A DNA stretch of 64,000 bases from Roseiarcus sp963781895 (GTDB taxonomy: Bacteria; Pseudomonadota; Alphaproteobacteria; Rhizobiales; Beijerinckiaceae), in NCBI GenBank assembly GCA_963781895.1, contig CAWAIM010000053.1, forward strand, positions 1-64,000, in the 5' to 3' direction. The notes beneath the pieces are model-generated. The model worked only from the letters and a program-made list of their open reading frames with translations. It was not told where the DNA came from and did no database searches. Shown piece after piece: positions 39,134 to 50,035 of this stretch; within the stretch, counting starts at the first letter, position 1, and every line of letters starts with the position of its first letter. A program made the translations under genes and the position numbers.

Positions 39134-39826
39134 TCAATCGGTTACGAGGCTCGCCAGCAGCACGGCGATGACGCCGGTGAGAAAGACGCCGTCGAAGGTT
39201 CCCGCGCCGCCGATCGAGGCGACGGGGGCGCCCAGACTGCGCAGCACGCCGAGATTCATCAGATCCGCGCCGACCAGCACGCCCAGGCTTCCCCCGATAT
39301 AGGCGAGCGGGGCGGCGAATCGGCGCGACAGGATCAGGGCCGTGAGCGCGGCGAGCAGCGGCGGGAGGAGCGTCGGCACGGAAATGCCCAGTCCGGGAAT
39401 CGGGGTCGCCATCCTATGGACGACGAAGGCGACCACCGCGACCGCCACAAAGCCGAGGCCCCACAGGCGATAGCGCGCCAGAAGATAGAACGACAGCATG
39501 ATCGGAATCACCGCGCCGCCGACATTGATGGCGAGGATCGTCCCCGGCCAGTCGACCGCGACCGGCGCCAGGAACGGGACGCCGAAGATTTCCACCACCT
39601 GACGGGAAACGACGCGCTGTTCGGGCAGCCGGACGAGGGGCAGGTTGACGTATGCGCCGAGCAGCGAGCCGAACAGAATCATCGTGACGACGAAGGGGTG
39701 GAGACCAAGGGCCGAATAGGCGCGACTCAGCAATCCGATCTGCAGCAGAAACAGCAGAGCGACCAGCATGGCGAAGAACAGCGCCATAATGCCGACGCTG
39801 AGCGGAAAGTAGTGAAGATGGATCAC
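39134..39826 (-). CDS. DUF1614 integral membrane protein
   Basis: The 230-residue protein is almost entirely hydrophobic. It starts at GTG 39826 with IHLHYFPLSVGIMALFFAML, continues GLHPFVVTMILFGSLLGAYV NLPL, AINVGGAVIPIMLSFYLLAR and RRFAAPLAYIGGSLGVLVGA, and ends GGAGTFDGVFLTGVIAVLLA. The G-G-A-V-I-P and G-G-A-G-T-F-D-G-V-F motifs are hallmarks of DUF1614. The function is unknown; glycine-rich helices could line a pore. An internal ATG near 39788 is an alternative start. Confidence 0.82.
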   Translation of the reverse strand: MIHLHYFPLSVGIMALFFAMLVALLFLLQIGLLSRAYSALGLHPFVVTMILFGSLLGAYVNLPLVRLPEQRVVSRQVVEIFGVPFLAPVAVDWPGTILAINVGGAVIPIMLSFYLLARYRLWGLGFVAVAVVAFVVHRMATPIPGLGISVPTLLPPLLAALTALILSRRFAAPLAYIGGSLGVLVGADLMNLGVLRSLGAPVASIGGAGTFDGVFLTGVIAVLLASLVTD

Positions 39827-39876
39827 GATGGTCTCTCGTGTCCGAGGGACTGGCTGGAATCTCCTGCCTCGCCGCC

Positions 39877-40309
39877 TCAGGCGGCGGGCAAGGCGGCGAT
39901 GATCCTCTGTGCGTAAGGGCGCAACGCCTCGGCGTTCTGGACCGGCCCGCCCGGCGGCCGCAGCGCAACGCCGGTCCAGCACGGCAGGACATGAAAGTGC
40001 AGGTGAAAGACCTGCTGCCCGCTCGGGGCCTCGTTGTACTGCTGAATGACGACGCCTTCCGCCTTCATGCCGGCCATCGCCGCGAGCGCGATCTTCCGCA
40101 CCGCGGGCATGAAGGCCGCCAAATCCCCAGGCGCGATGTCGAACAGGTTCCGGGCCGGAACCTTCGGGAATGACGAGGGTATGGCCCTCGGCGCGCGGCA
40201 TCACGTCCATGAAGGCGAGGGCCACGTCGTCCTCGTAGACCTTCACGCACGGGGCCTCGCCGCGCAGGATTTTGGCGAAGATGTTGTCGGGATCATACGT
40301 CGGCGTCAA
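39877..40309 (-). CDS. HIT-family nucleotide hydrolase, one frame break
   Basis: The N-terminal frame (from TTG 40309) reads TYDPDNIFAKILRGEAPCVK and DVALAFMDVMPRAEGHTLVI. Near 40160 the pattern moves to another frame (DLAAFMPAVRKIALAAMAGM) with the catalytic histidine triad in QVFHLHFHVLPCWTG, and ends at 39877. HIT proteins hydrolyse nucleoside phosphoramidates or dinucleoside polyphosphates. The start overlaps the last bases of the upstream acyltransferase gene (stop at 40293), so they are coupled. Joined length about 143 residues, normal. Confidence 0.8.
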
Positions 40310-41531
40310 AGGCTTCCCCCAGCGTTTCCGCGTTTGTCGCATGTGTCGGGCCGCGGCGGAAGGGCGCATGCCCTTCATAATGGGCGATCGTCCGCGCGAC
40401 CGCGGCGCGTTCGTGGCGCAAATAATCGGCGACCGCCCTGGCGAGGCGCGGATCGGCGAATTCATGCGCCGAATAGGTGACGACCGGCCGATAGCCGCGC
40501 GCCAGCTTGTGCTCCCCTTGCGCGCCCGCTTCGACCCGCTTCAGGCCCCGGCTCAGCGCGAAGTCGATCGCCTGGTAGTAGCAGACCTCGAAATGGAGAA
40601 ACGGGCGATCCTCGATCGCGCCCCAGTTGCGGCCGTAGAGCGCGTCGTCGCCGATGAAATTGATCGCGCCGGCGATATAGCGCCCGGCGCGCCGCGCCAT
40701 CACCAGCAGGATGCGGTCGGCAAGGGCCGCGCCGACCCGGTCGAAGAAGGCGCGGGTCAGGTAGGGACGGCCCCATTTGCGCGAGCCGGTATTCATGTAG
40801 AAGGCGAAGAAGGCGTTCCAATGCTCTGGCCGGATTGACTTGCCGGTAACCCATTCGATCGCCACGTCGTCGCCGAGCGCCTCGCGCCGCTCGCGCTTGA
40901 TCGCCTTGCGCTTGCGCGACGCCAGGGCGGCGAGAAAGTCGTCGAAGCTGGAATAGCCCTCGCACAGGAAATGGAACTGCTCGCCGTGCCGGACCAGGAA
41001 GCCGGCGTCGGAGAGCCGCTCGGCCTCCGCCGCGGTCGGGAACGTCACATGCAGGGAGGAGGCCTTCGTCTGCCGCCGCAGATCGCGCAAGCCCTCGATC
41101 AGCGCCTCGCGCGCGCCCTGCGGCGCGTGGCGCGCGACCAGCAGGCGCCGCCCGGTCGCCGGCGTGAACGGCGCGGCGACCTGCACTTTGGGATAATAGC
41201 GGCCGCCGGCGCGTTCATAGGCGTCGGCCCAGGCGTGGTCGAACACATATTCGCCCTGGCTGTGGCTCTTGAGATAGGAGGGGGCCGCGGCGACCATGCG
41301 GCCCGAGGCGTCCTCGACGATCACATGCGCCGGCGTCCAGCCGGTGCGGCCGCCGACCGAGCCGGAAGCCTCCAGCGCGTTGAGGAAGGCGTAGGTGAGG
41401 AACGGGTTGAACCGCTCGCCTTCGGCCTCCGCCTCGGAGCCGCCCGCCGGATTGGCGCAGGCGTCCCACGCCGCCGCATTGACGGCGGAGAGCGAGGCGA
41501 CGACGCGCGCGGCGAGTTTCATCGAAGCCAT
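40293..41531 (-). CDS. FemAB-like GNAT acyltransferase (DUF482, peptidogalycan family)
   Basis: The 412-residue protein belongs to the COG3146/DUF482 group: NPFLTYAFLNALEASGSVGG, AAPSYLKSHSQGEYVFDHAW, YYPKVQVAAPFTPATGRRLL, SSLHVTFPTAAEAERLSDAG and the C-terminal NWGAIEDRPFLHFEVCYYQA with KRVEAGAQGEHKLARGYRPV. It has two GNAT folds as in FemX peptidyltransferases; the function in Gram-negatives is not settled (cell-wall or lipid amino-acyl transfer is inferred). The HIT gene overlaps its end. The start at 41531 is uncertain by a few codons (a second Met is at residue 4). Confidence 0.85.
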   Translation of the reverse strand: MASMKLAARVVASLSAVNAAAWDACANPAGGSEAEAEGERFNPFLTYAFLNALEASGSVGGRTGWTPAHVIVEDASGRMVAAAPSYLKSHSQGEYVFDHAWADAYERAGGRYYPKVQVAAPFTPATGRRLLVARHAPQGAREALIEGLRDLRRQTKASSLHVTFPTAAEAERLSDAGFLVRHGEQFHFLCEGYSSFDDFLAALASRKRKAIKRERREALGDDVAIEWVTGKSIRPEHWNAFFAFYMNTGSRKWGRPYLTRAFFDRVGAALADRILLVMARRAGRYIAGAINFIGDDALYGRNWGAIEDRPFLHFEVCYYQAIDFALSRGLKRVEAGAQGEHKLARGYRPVVTYSAHEFADPRLARAVADYLRHERAAVARTIAHYEGHAPFRRGPTHATNAETLGEAFDADV

Positions 41532-41650
41532 GGCGGCATGCGTTTGGGTGAGCGCACGATCTGCATCCTAGCATGGTATGGCTGTTTTGCGGCGAGCGCG
41601 AACGGAGCGGCTGGGAGGGACAGCGTCGGCATGATCGAAATTCCGGCCGC

Positions 41651-42466
41651 TCAAAGGCGGCTCAACAGCTCCGCTTTCTTGGCCGCGAATTCCTCCTCGG
41701 TGAGAATGTCTTTCCGGCGCAGCTCCGCCAGGCGCTCAATCGTGTCGACGATGTCCTCGGCCGCGCGCGGCGCGGCGGGCGTCGGAGCGGCCGACGGCGC
41801 GGATCCCGGCGTCTGTGGAGGCCTCGCGGCGACGGGCGGCGCTGGATTCTGCGATTGACCGCGCGGCGGAGCGACCAAGGGCAGGTCGGCGACGCGGACG
41901 AGGCCGAACTGGCTGGTGAAGGTCAGCGACTGATCGCCGCTCTGCTGCTGGGAGAACCCCGAGATCCTGTGCTCGCCGGCGTCATAGACGCGAACCTGGC
42001 CGCCCAAATCGATCGCCAGCCGGCGCGGCCCGGGAAAATAGGCGTAGCGCAGGTCATTCTGGGCGCCGAGGGAGGCGGGGCTGCCGAGTTCGGCCGGCCA
42101 CCATTGGCCGCCCGGGCGCGCTCCCGCCACGAACAGGCTGACGCCCGCGCCGCCGCTCTGGCCCCGCGCCTGAAAACGCTCGCCTTCCGCGTCGACCGAA
42201 GGCTGGCTGCCGAGGACGCCGGCAAGCTCGTTGCAGAGCGCGTCGACGCGAGCTTTCAGGCCGTGATTGAACATGTCGCCGACCATGATCATTCCGCCTT
42301 GGGACCATTGTCCCATGCCGCCGAGATCGGGGTGATTGAACTGCGCCTGACGCCCATCGCCTTGCGCGAGCGCGTCGAGCACGGCGAGCGCCGCGTCGAG
42401 GCTGACCCCATGGCGCTTGGCGATATCGCTCACCACGCCAAGCCCTTCGGACGTGAGGTTCCGCAT
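41651..42466 (-). CDS. SHOCT-domain protein of unknown function
   Basis: The 271-residue protein begins SEGLGVVSDIAKRHGVSLDA, followed by HPDLGGMGQWSQGGMIMVGD MFNHGLK, a middle beta-rich part (YAYFPGPRRLAIDLGGQVRV), a long Pro/Ala linker, and a C-terminal SHOCT motif (IERLAELRRKDILTEEEFAA followed by KKAELLSRL). SHOCT motifs are short oligomerisation helices at protein ends. No membrane segment or signal is seen. It stands alone. I recall a family of such proteins in Alphaproteobacteria but no function. Confidence 0.78.
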   Translation of the reverse strand: MRNLTSEGLGVVSDIAKRHGVSLDAALAVLDALAQGDGRQAQFNHPDLGGMGQWSQGGMIMVGDMFNHGLKARVDALCNELAGVLGSQPSVDAEGERFQARGQSGGAGVSLFVAGARPGGQWWPAELGSPASLGAQNDLRYAYFPGPRRLAIDLGGQVRVYDAGEHRISGFSQQQSGDQSLTFTSQFGLVRVADLPLVAPPRGQSQNPAPPVAARPPQTPGSAPSAAPTPAAPRAAEDIVDTIERLAELRRKDILTEEEFAAKKAELLSRL

Positions 42467-42757
42467 GGTCGATCAATTCCTCGAGCGGCGGACGAAGGAG
42501 CGCCGCTTCGCGCCAAGACGCTCGCGTCAGCGCGCAGGTCTATACGGCGCTTGCGCGCGGCGCCAGTCTCGGCGATCGATCCGAGCGCGCGCGAACCGCG
42601 CCGGGCGCCGAGAGCGTAAGCCGTCACACATGGGCCCGGATTCAACGCTAGCGGTGGCGGCCAACGCGTCGCCGCGCGCCAAGCCGCTGCCGCAGCCGCC
42701 GGCCGCGGCGCCCGTCGCGACGTTCGGCGGCGAGTCGAGCCGGAGCGCCTGAATTCC

Positions 42758-44019
42758 ATGCAAGCAACGCGCAGAGACGTTCTCGCCCTCGCCGCCGCGG
42801 CTGCGCTCGGCGCATGGCCGGCGCGCGCTCAGACTGGCGGCCAGTCCGGCGCCCCCGCGGCCGAGGCGGGTCCGGAGGCCTTCGACGAAGTCTGGGCGAT
42901 CGTGCGCGACCGCTTCTACGACCCGCGGCTGCACGGGCTCGACTGGCAGGCGATGCGCCAGCGCTACCGCCCGCAGGCTCAGTCCGCGCGCTCCGGAGAA
43001 GCAATGGCGGTCGCGGTCAATGCGATGCTGGCGGAGCTCGGCGCGTCGCACACCCATTACTACACGCGCGAGGACCCGGCCTATTACCAGCTCGCCGATA
43101 TCTTCGCCTACGCTCTGCAGCATCGCGGCCTCGACCGTGTTTTCGCCAAGCGGCGAGGTGAGCTACCCGGGGATCGGCGCGTTCACGCAGGTCGACGATC
43201 AGGGCCGCGCCTTCATCACCGGGGTGATCGAAGGCGCGCCGGCGCATCAGGCGGGCGTTCTGCTCGGCGACGAAATCCTGTCGGCGGACGGGCAGCCGTT
43301 CCGCCCGGTGGAGTCGTTCCGCGGCAAGGTCGGCGCCGCTGTCGCGCTTTCGATCCGCCGCACGCCGACCGGAGCGCCGACGGCGATCAGCGTCACGCCC
43401 GCGGATCTCCACCCGAACGACATGTTCCTGCAACGGCCTCAAGGCCAGCGCCCGGGTCGTCGCCGCCGGCAACAACGCCCGGATCGGCTACGTGCATGTG
43501 TGGTCCTACGCGAGCCGCCGCTATCAGTCGGCGCTCGAGGACCTGATCGCCGACGGCCCGTTGCGCGACGCCGACGCCCTGGTCTGGGATCTGCGCGACG
43601 GATGGGGCGGGGCGCAGCCGCAATATCTCGATCTGTTCAACCCGCGCGCGCCGACGATGCAGGTGACGGACAGGAACGGCGACACCGGCATGGTCGACGT
43701 CAAGTGGCGCAAGCCCGTCGCCATGCTGATCAACGGCGGCACCCGCAGCGGCAAGGAGGTGCTGGCCTACGGGTTCAAGGAGTACCGGCTCGGCGAACTG
43801 ATCGGCGTGCGCACCGAAGGCGCGGTGCTGGCGGCGACCGCGTTCCTGATCGGCGACCAGGGCCTGCTGCTGCTCGCGGTCGAGGACGTGCGCGTCGACG
43901 GCCAGCGCCTGGAAGGCGTCGGCGTCACGCCGACCATCGAGGTCGCGTTCGATCCGCGCTACGCGGCGGGCGGCGATCCGCAGCTCGACCGCGCCGTGCA
44001 GGTGCTGTCGCGCAGTTAG
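42758..44019 (+). CDS. Tat-exported S41 (C-terminal processing) peptidase with PDZ domain, two frame breaks
   Basis: Three frames combine. The first (ATG 42758 to about 43165) has a twin-arginine leader (ATRRDVLALAAAAALGAWPA) and the cap region with FDEVWAIVRDRFYDPRLHGL. The second (about 43160-43435) holds a PDZ domain (GVIEGAPAHQAGVLLGDEIL). The third (about 43435-44019) carries the catalytic domain with YVHVWSYASRRYQSALEDLI, the Ser-x-x-Lys-type site in INGGTRSGKEVLAYGFKEYR (Ser in R-S-G-K) and the terminal GVGVTPTIEVAFDPR. S41 peptidases cleave proteins near C-termini in the periplasm. Joined length is about 420 residues, normal. The frame breaks are single-base. Confidence 0.78.
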
Positions 44020-44173
44020 GGAACGCCGCGCAATCGGCGCCGAAATAAGCCGCTTGGCTTTTCCGTTGCCGATTGTTTCGCTGCTGGCCACCGAGTTCCG
44101 CGTTCCATTGACGGACGAAGCGAACGGCCTACACTGCGGCCGCCTGTCGTTGTGACGTCTCTTCGGAGCGATC

Positions 44174-44542
44174 GTGGGGCTGCAATCCAAACTTTTCCGG
44201 GGCAATGCGGCGCTCGAGGCGTGTCTGACCCAGGATTCCCGTCACATCGCGGAGGGGGCGATCGGCGACCACGTGTCCAAGATCCATTCGGCCTTGTTCG
44301 CCCTCGACGGGCTGTCGGTGTCGCCGGACGAGTTGCGCGCAGGCCGCTACGGCCGATCGACCGCGGCGGCCGTCCTGGCGTTCAAGCGCAAGCGAAACAT
44401 CATCAACTTCGCCTATGAGCGGCAGGTCGACGACATCGTCGGCAAGATGACGATCGCGGCTCTCGACCGGGAGATGCTGCGCAGGGAAGGGCAGCCGCGT
44501 CAATTGCCGCACAAGTCGACTTACGGAATAAAGTTCTCCTGA
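44174..44542 (+). CDS. Small peptidoglycan-binding (PGBD-like) protein
   Basis: The 122-residue protein (GTG start at 44174) has one PG_binding-type repeat: IGDHVSKIHSALFALDGLSV and GRYGRSTAAAVLAFKRKRNI, followed by VGKMTIAALDREML. It lacks a signal peptide, so it is not an ordinary secreted wall enzyme. Similar short proteins in soil bacteria sit beside unrelated hypothetical genes, including phage-tail-like systems. The unknown gene at 44582 follows in the same direction 39 bases later, suggesting a two-gene unit. Confidence 0.7.
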   Translation: MGLQSKLFRGNAALEACLTQDSRHIAEGAIGDHVSKIHSALFALDGLSVSPDELRAGRYGRSTAAAVLAFKRKRNIINFAYERQVDDIVGKMTIAALDREMLRREGQPRQLPHKSTYGIKFS

Positions 44543-44581
44543 TTTTCGCCTCCTGACATTGTCATTGCAAAAGGACGCCGG

Positions 44582-45484
44582 ATGGCCGTCAGCATCGACA
44601 CATCCTCGATCCGGCTCGCCGTCCATGTGAAGGATGTGAAGCCCCGCCTCGGCCTCCTCAATGTTCCGTTTGTGCTCGGGGGCGTGTCGTTCAAGGACGC
44701 GGCTCAATTCGATCTGACGCCGGCGACCGATTCTCCCGTGCCTCTGATCGGCGGCCTCAGAGTCGAGGCGACGGTGAACTTTTCGATGGGGCCGCGCGAC
44801 ACGCTCGACGGCTGGCAGGTCGGCTTCATCCAGATCGCCCGCATCAACAATTGCATGACGATCTACGCCGGAAGAACGACAGGCGAGGGGTCGATTTTAT
44901 GTGACGCCCTGTCGGCGTTGTTGCCGAACAACGCCATCCTGGATTGTAAGGACCAAACCACCATTCCGTGGGCCGTGCCGCCGGACGGCAAGTCCGCTTT
45001 CAAAGGCAATGTGGCCTCGCCGCATTTTGGCGATAACCCGAATTTGCATCTGCCGCAACATATGGAGAACCGCAAAGTCTCGAACTTGAATAATTTTCTG
45101 TTGCGGTTTCAGTGGGATACTGGACTTCTGGACCATTCTCGCGGCGATCGGTCCCGACCAATCCCGGCGCTATCTGGCGCATTTCCACTGGCGGGTCGCG
45201 CATGACGTCGGCTGCTTTTGGCGAAGCGGGATCCCGCATCCGTCCGAGGGGCCGGGCGCGTCGTTCAAGCTGATCGACAAATTCGTCTCCGGGCCGCCCA
45301 AAGACGCCGATTTGCAGGCCATTCTGGCCAATCCGGCCGGGCCGATCGCCAACGATGTGGCCAAAAAGGCGTTCGACAACAGCATCGCCGGCATTGACCC
45401 CAGGAGTCATCAGGAGCTCGATGCGTGGTTTTTCTCGGCGTCGGAGCTGCGCTTTTTCGGACTGCCCGGCCAGTTCTGGACTTG
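44582..45484 (+). CDS. Hypothetical protein, partner of the PGBD gene, one frame break
   Basis: From ATG 44582 the frame reads SIDTSSIRLAVHVKDVKPRL, then GWQVGFIQIARINNCMTIYA and LLPNNAILDCKDQTTIPWAV, and then changes frame near 45120 (FQWDTGLL then WTILAAIGPDQSRRYLAHFH). The second frame ends GLPGQFWT and stops at 45484. The joined protein has about 300 residues, without signal peptide or membrane helix; the DGWQVGFIQI and WRVAHDVGCFW segments look like a beta-rich fold. I recognise no family. Its place after a cytosolic peptidoglycan-binding module suggests a cell-wall-directed toxin, effector or sensor, but that is only inference. Confidence 0.6.
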
Positions 45485-45614
45485 AGCCGCTAGGCGTGAC
45501 GCGAGTCCGCTTCCGCTCAATCGCGTGTGCGGCTGATCGTTCGTGAACTCCGCTACTATTCTCAAATCTTCCGCCCTGCTATGGGTCGGCGGGACCCATC
45601 GAGACAGTCGTCAA

Positions 45615-48600
45615 ATGACCGAAGCCGCCGTACATGGCAGTCTTTTCGCCGTTGATTTCCTCAACGAAACAATCAAAACGCTGCCTGAATGGTCGGAGTT
45701 CGACGACGCGCGTCTCGACGGGCTTTCGAGCGAACTTCAACGGTTTTTCAACAACTTCCCGACGTCGACAAGGCCCAACGAGAGCCAGACCGAAAACGAC
45801 CTGATCTGGCCGATCCTTGAGCGGCTGGGCTGGACCCAAAGCCTTCGCAACCAAAACTTGACGGCTTACGGGCGCGATGACGTTCCCGACGGCCTGCTTT
45901 TTCTCGACGCAGCCGCCAAGGCCAGGGCCAATACGCTTCGGGAAGAATGGCGGCGTTATGAGTTCGGGCGCGCGATTGTCGAGTTCGAAGCGCTGGGCTC
46001 GCCCGCTCGATCGGCAATCGGGAACGCGCGGCGAAGAAACGGCGCCGTCGACGCAAATGCTGCGCTATCTCAGACGGGTCGACGACTTGACAAGCGGCGC
46101 ATTGCGTTGGGGCGTTCTCACCAACGGCGCGCGGTGGCGTCTCTACTATCAGGGCGCGCGCTCGGTCTCCGAAAATTTCTTCGAAATCGACCTCGCCTTG
46201 CTGCTCGAGCGTTCCCGGCCACGACGGCGGACTGTTCGCGCCTTCCGACGACGACCGTCGCCACTGGCTCAAGGTCTTCGCACTGATGTTCCGCCGCGAA
46301 GCTTTCGTTTCGCTGACCGCCGACCCGCGGACTTTCCACCAGCGCGCCATCGAACAGGGCCGTTTCTACGAAGAACGTGTCGCCGCCAGTTTGTCCAACC
46401 TCGTCTTCGGCTTCATCTTTCCGACGCTCGTGCAAGCCATCGCCGCCGCCGCGCCCGAAGCGCCACTGCCCGAAGTGCGAGACGCTGCCTTGGTGCTGCT
46501 CTATCGGCTGCTGTTCATTCTCTACGCCGAGGATCGCAACCTTTTGCCGGTCAATGATCCGCGCTATGTGGCCTACGGCCTTCGCGACCGTGTTCGCCTT
46601 GACATCGGCAAAAGACTGGACCGCAACGACCCGCTCTCGGAAACCGCTGCTCGATACTGGTCCGCGCTCGACGACCTTTGCCGCTCGATCAACGATGGCG
46701 ATAGGTCCGCCGGCCTGCCGCCTTACAACGGCGGCCTGTTCGATCCGAGAAAGACGCCGCTATTGACGCAAGTGCGCCTCGGCGATTCGATTATGGCCGG
46801 TGTTATCGACAGCCTGTCGTTTGAAAAGACCGCGCAGGGTCGAAGATATATCAATTACCGGGATTTAAGCGTTCAGCAACTCGGCTCGATTTATGAGCGC
46901 CTGCTCGAACATCAGGTCGCCCGCGCCGATGGCGAGATTCGGGTTCAGCTCAACGTTTTCGCGCGCAAGGGTTCGGGCAGCTACTACACGCCTGACGACC
47001 TCGTGAACCTGATTATCCGGGAAACCATCGATCCGCTTGTTTCGGCGCGCATGGACGCCTTCCTCGCCAAAGCAAAGGAATTGCAGTCGAGCGATCGGTC
47101 GCAAGAGTTGCGCGACGCGATCCTGGTTGGCCTCGACCCCGCGGAAAAGCTGTTGGAATTGAAGATTTGCGACCCGGCGATGGGGTCCGGGCATTTTCTT
47201 GTCGCGCTGGTGGACTATCTCGCCGACCGCGTCATTTCCGCGATGGCGGACGCGCGCGCGGAAGTCGCGTTCTATGATTACGTGTCGCCTCTCATCGCGC
47301 GCGTGGCGGCCATTCGCGCAACCATCATCCGCAACGCCGACGAGCGCGGCTGGATCGTCGATCACGACCAGCTCGACGACCGGCATATCGTCCGCCGCAT
47401 GGTCTTGAAGCGCTGCATCTATGGCGTCGACAAAAACGCGATGGCGGTCGAATTGGCCAAGGTCGCGCTGTGGCTGCACACCTTCACGGTCGGGGCGCCG
47501 CTGTCCTTTCTCGACCATCATTTGCGTAACGGCGACAGTCTGTTCGGAACTTACGGGTCCGGCAAGGCATCGACTCGCGCGACCGCGATCGGCGCGCCAC
47601 TGTTTCTGCACGAATCGCTGACGAAGGCCCTGCGTGCGGCGTCGAAAATGCAGATCATCGAAGGACTGACCGACGCGGAGATCGCCGAAGCGCATCGCTC
47701 GAAGGACGTGTTCGACGAAGTGCGCGATATGACTGCGCCGCTCGACGCGCTGCTTTCTATCATCACCTGCATTTCGAATGGCTGGAATTGCGTTCCGCTG
47801 AAGACAGGGCGGCACTCCAGGAATTCTTGACAGGTCAATTTGGCGATCCGCTGAAGCTCGCGATGGGCAAGCTCGAACCCTACAATCGGCGGCGAGGCGG
47901 AGATGGGGAAGCAGGCGCGGGATCAAACGCCATAAGCCGTCGAGGAAGTATTCGACGCATTTTTCCAATATCTTGGCCAAAGCACGCGAACTGCTTGACT
48001 GAGGAGCGTTTCTTTAACTGGCAAGTCGCATTTCCCTGGCGTGTCTGGTCCGAATTGGCAAGAAGAAGGGATTGCGAGGCGGTTTCGATGCCGTGATCGG
48101 CAATCCGCCCTGGGACAGGATGAAGCTTCAGCAGGTCGAATGGTTCGCGGCACGAAAGCCAGAAATTGCGATGGCTCAGCGCGCGAACGACCGCGCGCGC
48201 ATGATCAGAGCGCTCGAAAATGCGCATGATCCTCTCGCGGCCGACTTACGCGAAGGCCTCTGAGCGGGCCGAAATCGGCGGTGCGAATTGCGCGGCAATG
48301 CGGCGACTATCCGCTGCTGTCGGGCGGCGATGTGAATCTCTATTCGCTGTTCGTCGAACGCGCCATGATGATTGTGAAGCCCAATGGATTGGTCGGGCTT
48401 CTGACGCCTTCGGGCATCGCGTCCGACAAGACCGCCGCGCCGTTCTTCAAAGGCGTCTCGACCGGACGGGCGGCTCAAGGCGCTCTATGATTTTGAGAAC
48501 AAGAACGGACGCAGTCTTCTTCCCCGACGTTCACGGATTTGCGCTTCAAATTTCTGCGTCTTTGTGGCGAGCCGGTCGTCAATTGGACCGGCCAGCGCAA

Positions 48601-49779
48601 ATGCGCATTCTTTGTGCAAAGACGTCGGCTGAACTGCATGACCCGGAACGCTGCTTTCACGCTAACCGCAGCCGACTTCGCACGCGTCAATCCAAACACC
48701 GGAACAGCGCCGATCTTCCGCACGCGTCGCGATGCGCGATTGGCGACAGCGATATACGATCAGCTGCCAATTCTCGTTGATCGATCTAAAGGTGAAGAGT
48801 CAAAGGCGTGGCCGGTGAAATATCTTCGAATGTTTGATATGACCAACGATTTCAATCTTTTCCGCACGCGAGAGGAACTGGAGGAAAAGGAAGGCTGCGT
48901 ATCCTGATCGGAGGCAATCGTTTTCGCAGCGCGTCGGGCGACTATGTACCGCTTTATGAAGGAAAGATGGTGCAGGCATACGATCACCGCGCCGCAAATA
49001 TTGTTGTCAACCCGGCGAACCAACATAGACCCGCGCAACCTGCTTCCGCGACGCAGTCGCAACATCGAAGCCCTGATTGGTTCCCGGAGCCGCAGTTTTG
49101 GATTGAGAGCGAGCATCCGCAAACCATCCGGCTTCCGTTCGTGTTCGCGTTTAAGGATGTTACCGCGCCAACAAATATTCGTTCGATGATCGCGGCCTTG
49201 ATCCCGAGCGTGGCGCTTCGGCAATACTTTGCCGCTGGTGCTTGGCGATCAAGACAATATGGTGCTTCCCGCGCAAGCTGCGTCGGCGCTGCTCGCGAAT
49301 TTCAATTCAACAGTTTTCGACTATGCCGCTCGCCAAAAAATTCAGGGTCAACACCTCAATTGGTTCATCGTCGAACAACTTCCAGTTGTTCCTATTAGAC
49401 CTCTACGCCTCGGTTCGGTTTGGCAAAAAGACGGCCGGCGAAATTGTATCCGCCGCGGTGCTGGAGCTGACCTACAACGCGCATGACATGGCGCCATTTG
49501 CCCGCGATATGGGATACGTGCGACGATGCCGGCGAGGTGAAACCGCCCTTCGTTTGGGATGAGGAGCGTCGCCTCAAGTTGCGGGCGAAATTGGACGCGA
49601 TCTATTTCTATCTTTACGGCGTCACCGACCGCGACGACGTGCGCTATATTTACTCGACTTTTCCGATCGTGGAGCGCGAAGAGATGGAGCAGTTCAATCG
49701 TTACCGCTCGCGCGACCTATGCCTGGCCTATATGAACGCCCTCGCTGCAGGCGACCCGGACGCGGAGATTTACCTATAG
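45615..49779 (+). pseudogene. Type IIG/Eco57I-like restriction-modification methyltransferase, heavily frameshifted
   Basis: About nine frame changes join into one protein of nearly 1,390 residues. The N-terminal nuclease-like part (TENDLIWPILERLGW, VPDGLLFLD, and an E-x-K-like VE/SKRW motif that itself spans a break at about 45990) looks like a PD-(D/E)xK domain. The central part (46286-47770) has NVFARKGSGSYYTPDDLVNL, the AdoMet motif I DPAMGSGHFLVALVDYL, and the IYGVDKNAMAVELAKVALWL motif. The catalytic NPPW motif (GFDAVIGNPPWDRMKL) is near 48090. The C-terminal target-recognition region ends EQFNRYRSRDLCLAYMNALA at 49779. It is an N6-adenine methylase of the Eco57I group. The density of breaks is far above the rest of the window, and GC is lower (about 55-57%), so a decaying acquired gene is likely. 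Confidence 0.75.
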
Positions 49780-50035
49780 CAAACCCTCGTCTTCGGTCTT
49801 TTTCGGAGCGCGGAATTGAGTGCTAACCGAGGTGTTATCGGTTCTCTCTACTCAGCCCGCTTTCCGCGAGTTGCGTCTCGTCAAACGAAATCCGCCCCAT
49901 TTGGCGGGTGCGGATAGCGCGGTCGCGGTCCTTCTCGCGATAATTCCATCGTATTTTCAATTGGTTACCGTTTTTTCTTTCTAATAATCAGAATTCGTGC
50001 TAGACTGTTTTTTTAGTCGCGGCGCTGGAGTTCCC
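49780..50035. other. Intergenic region after the restriction-modification gene
   Basis: Moderately AT-rich sequence with no open frame of interest. The part just before 50036 (TAGACTGTTTTTTTAGTCGC) has a short inverted repeat (GACT / AGTC) around a T run and may be part of a promoter for the short gene that follows. Confidence 0.3.

Noticed and set aside
42467..42757. A 112-codon plus-strand frame just before the S41 peptidase (ending 42752).
   Set aside because: It is Arg/Ala/Pro-rich without motifs or ribosome-binding site, and its start lies inside the SHOCT gene antisense.
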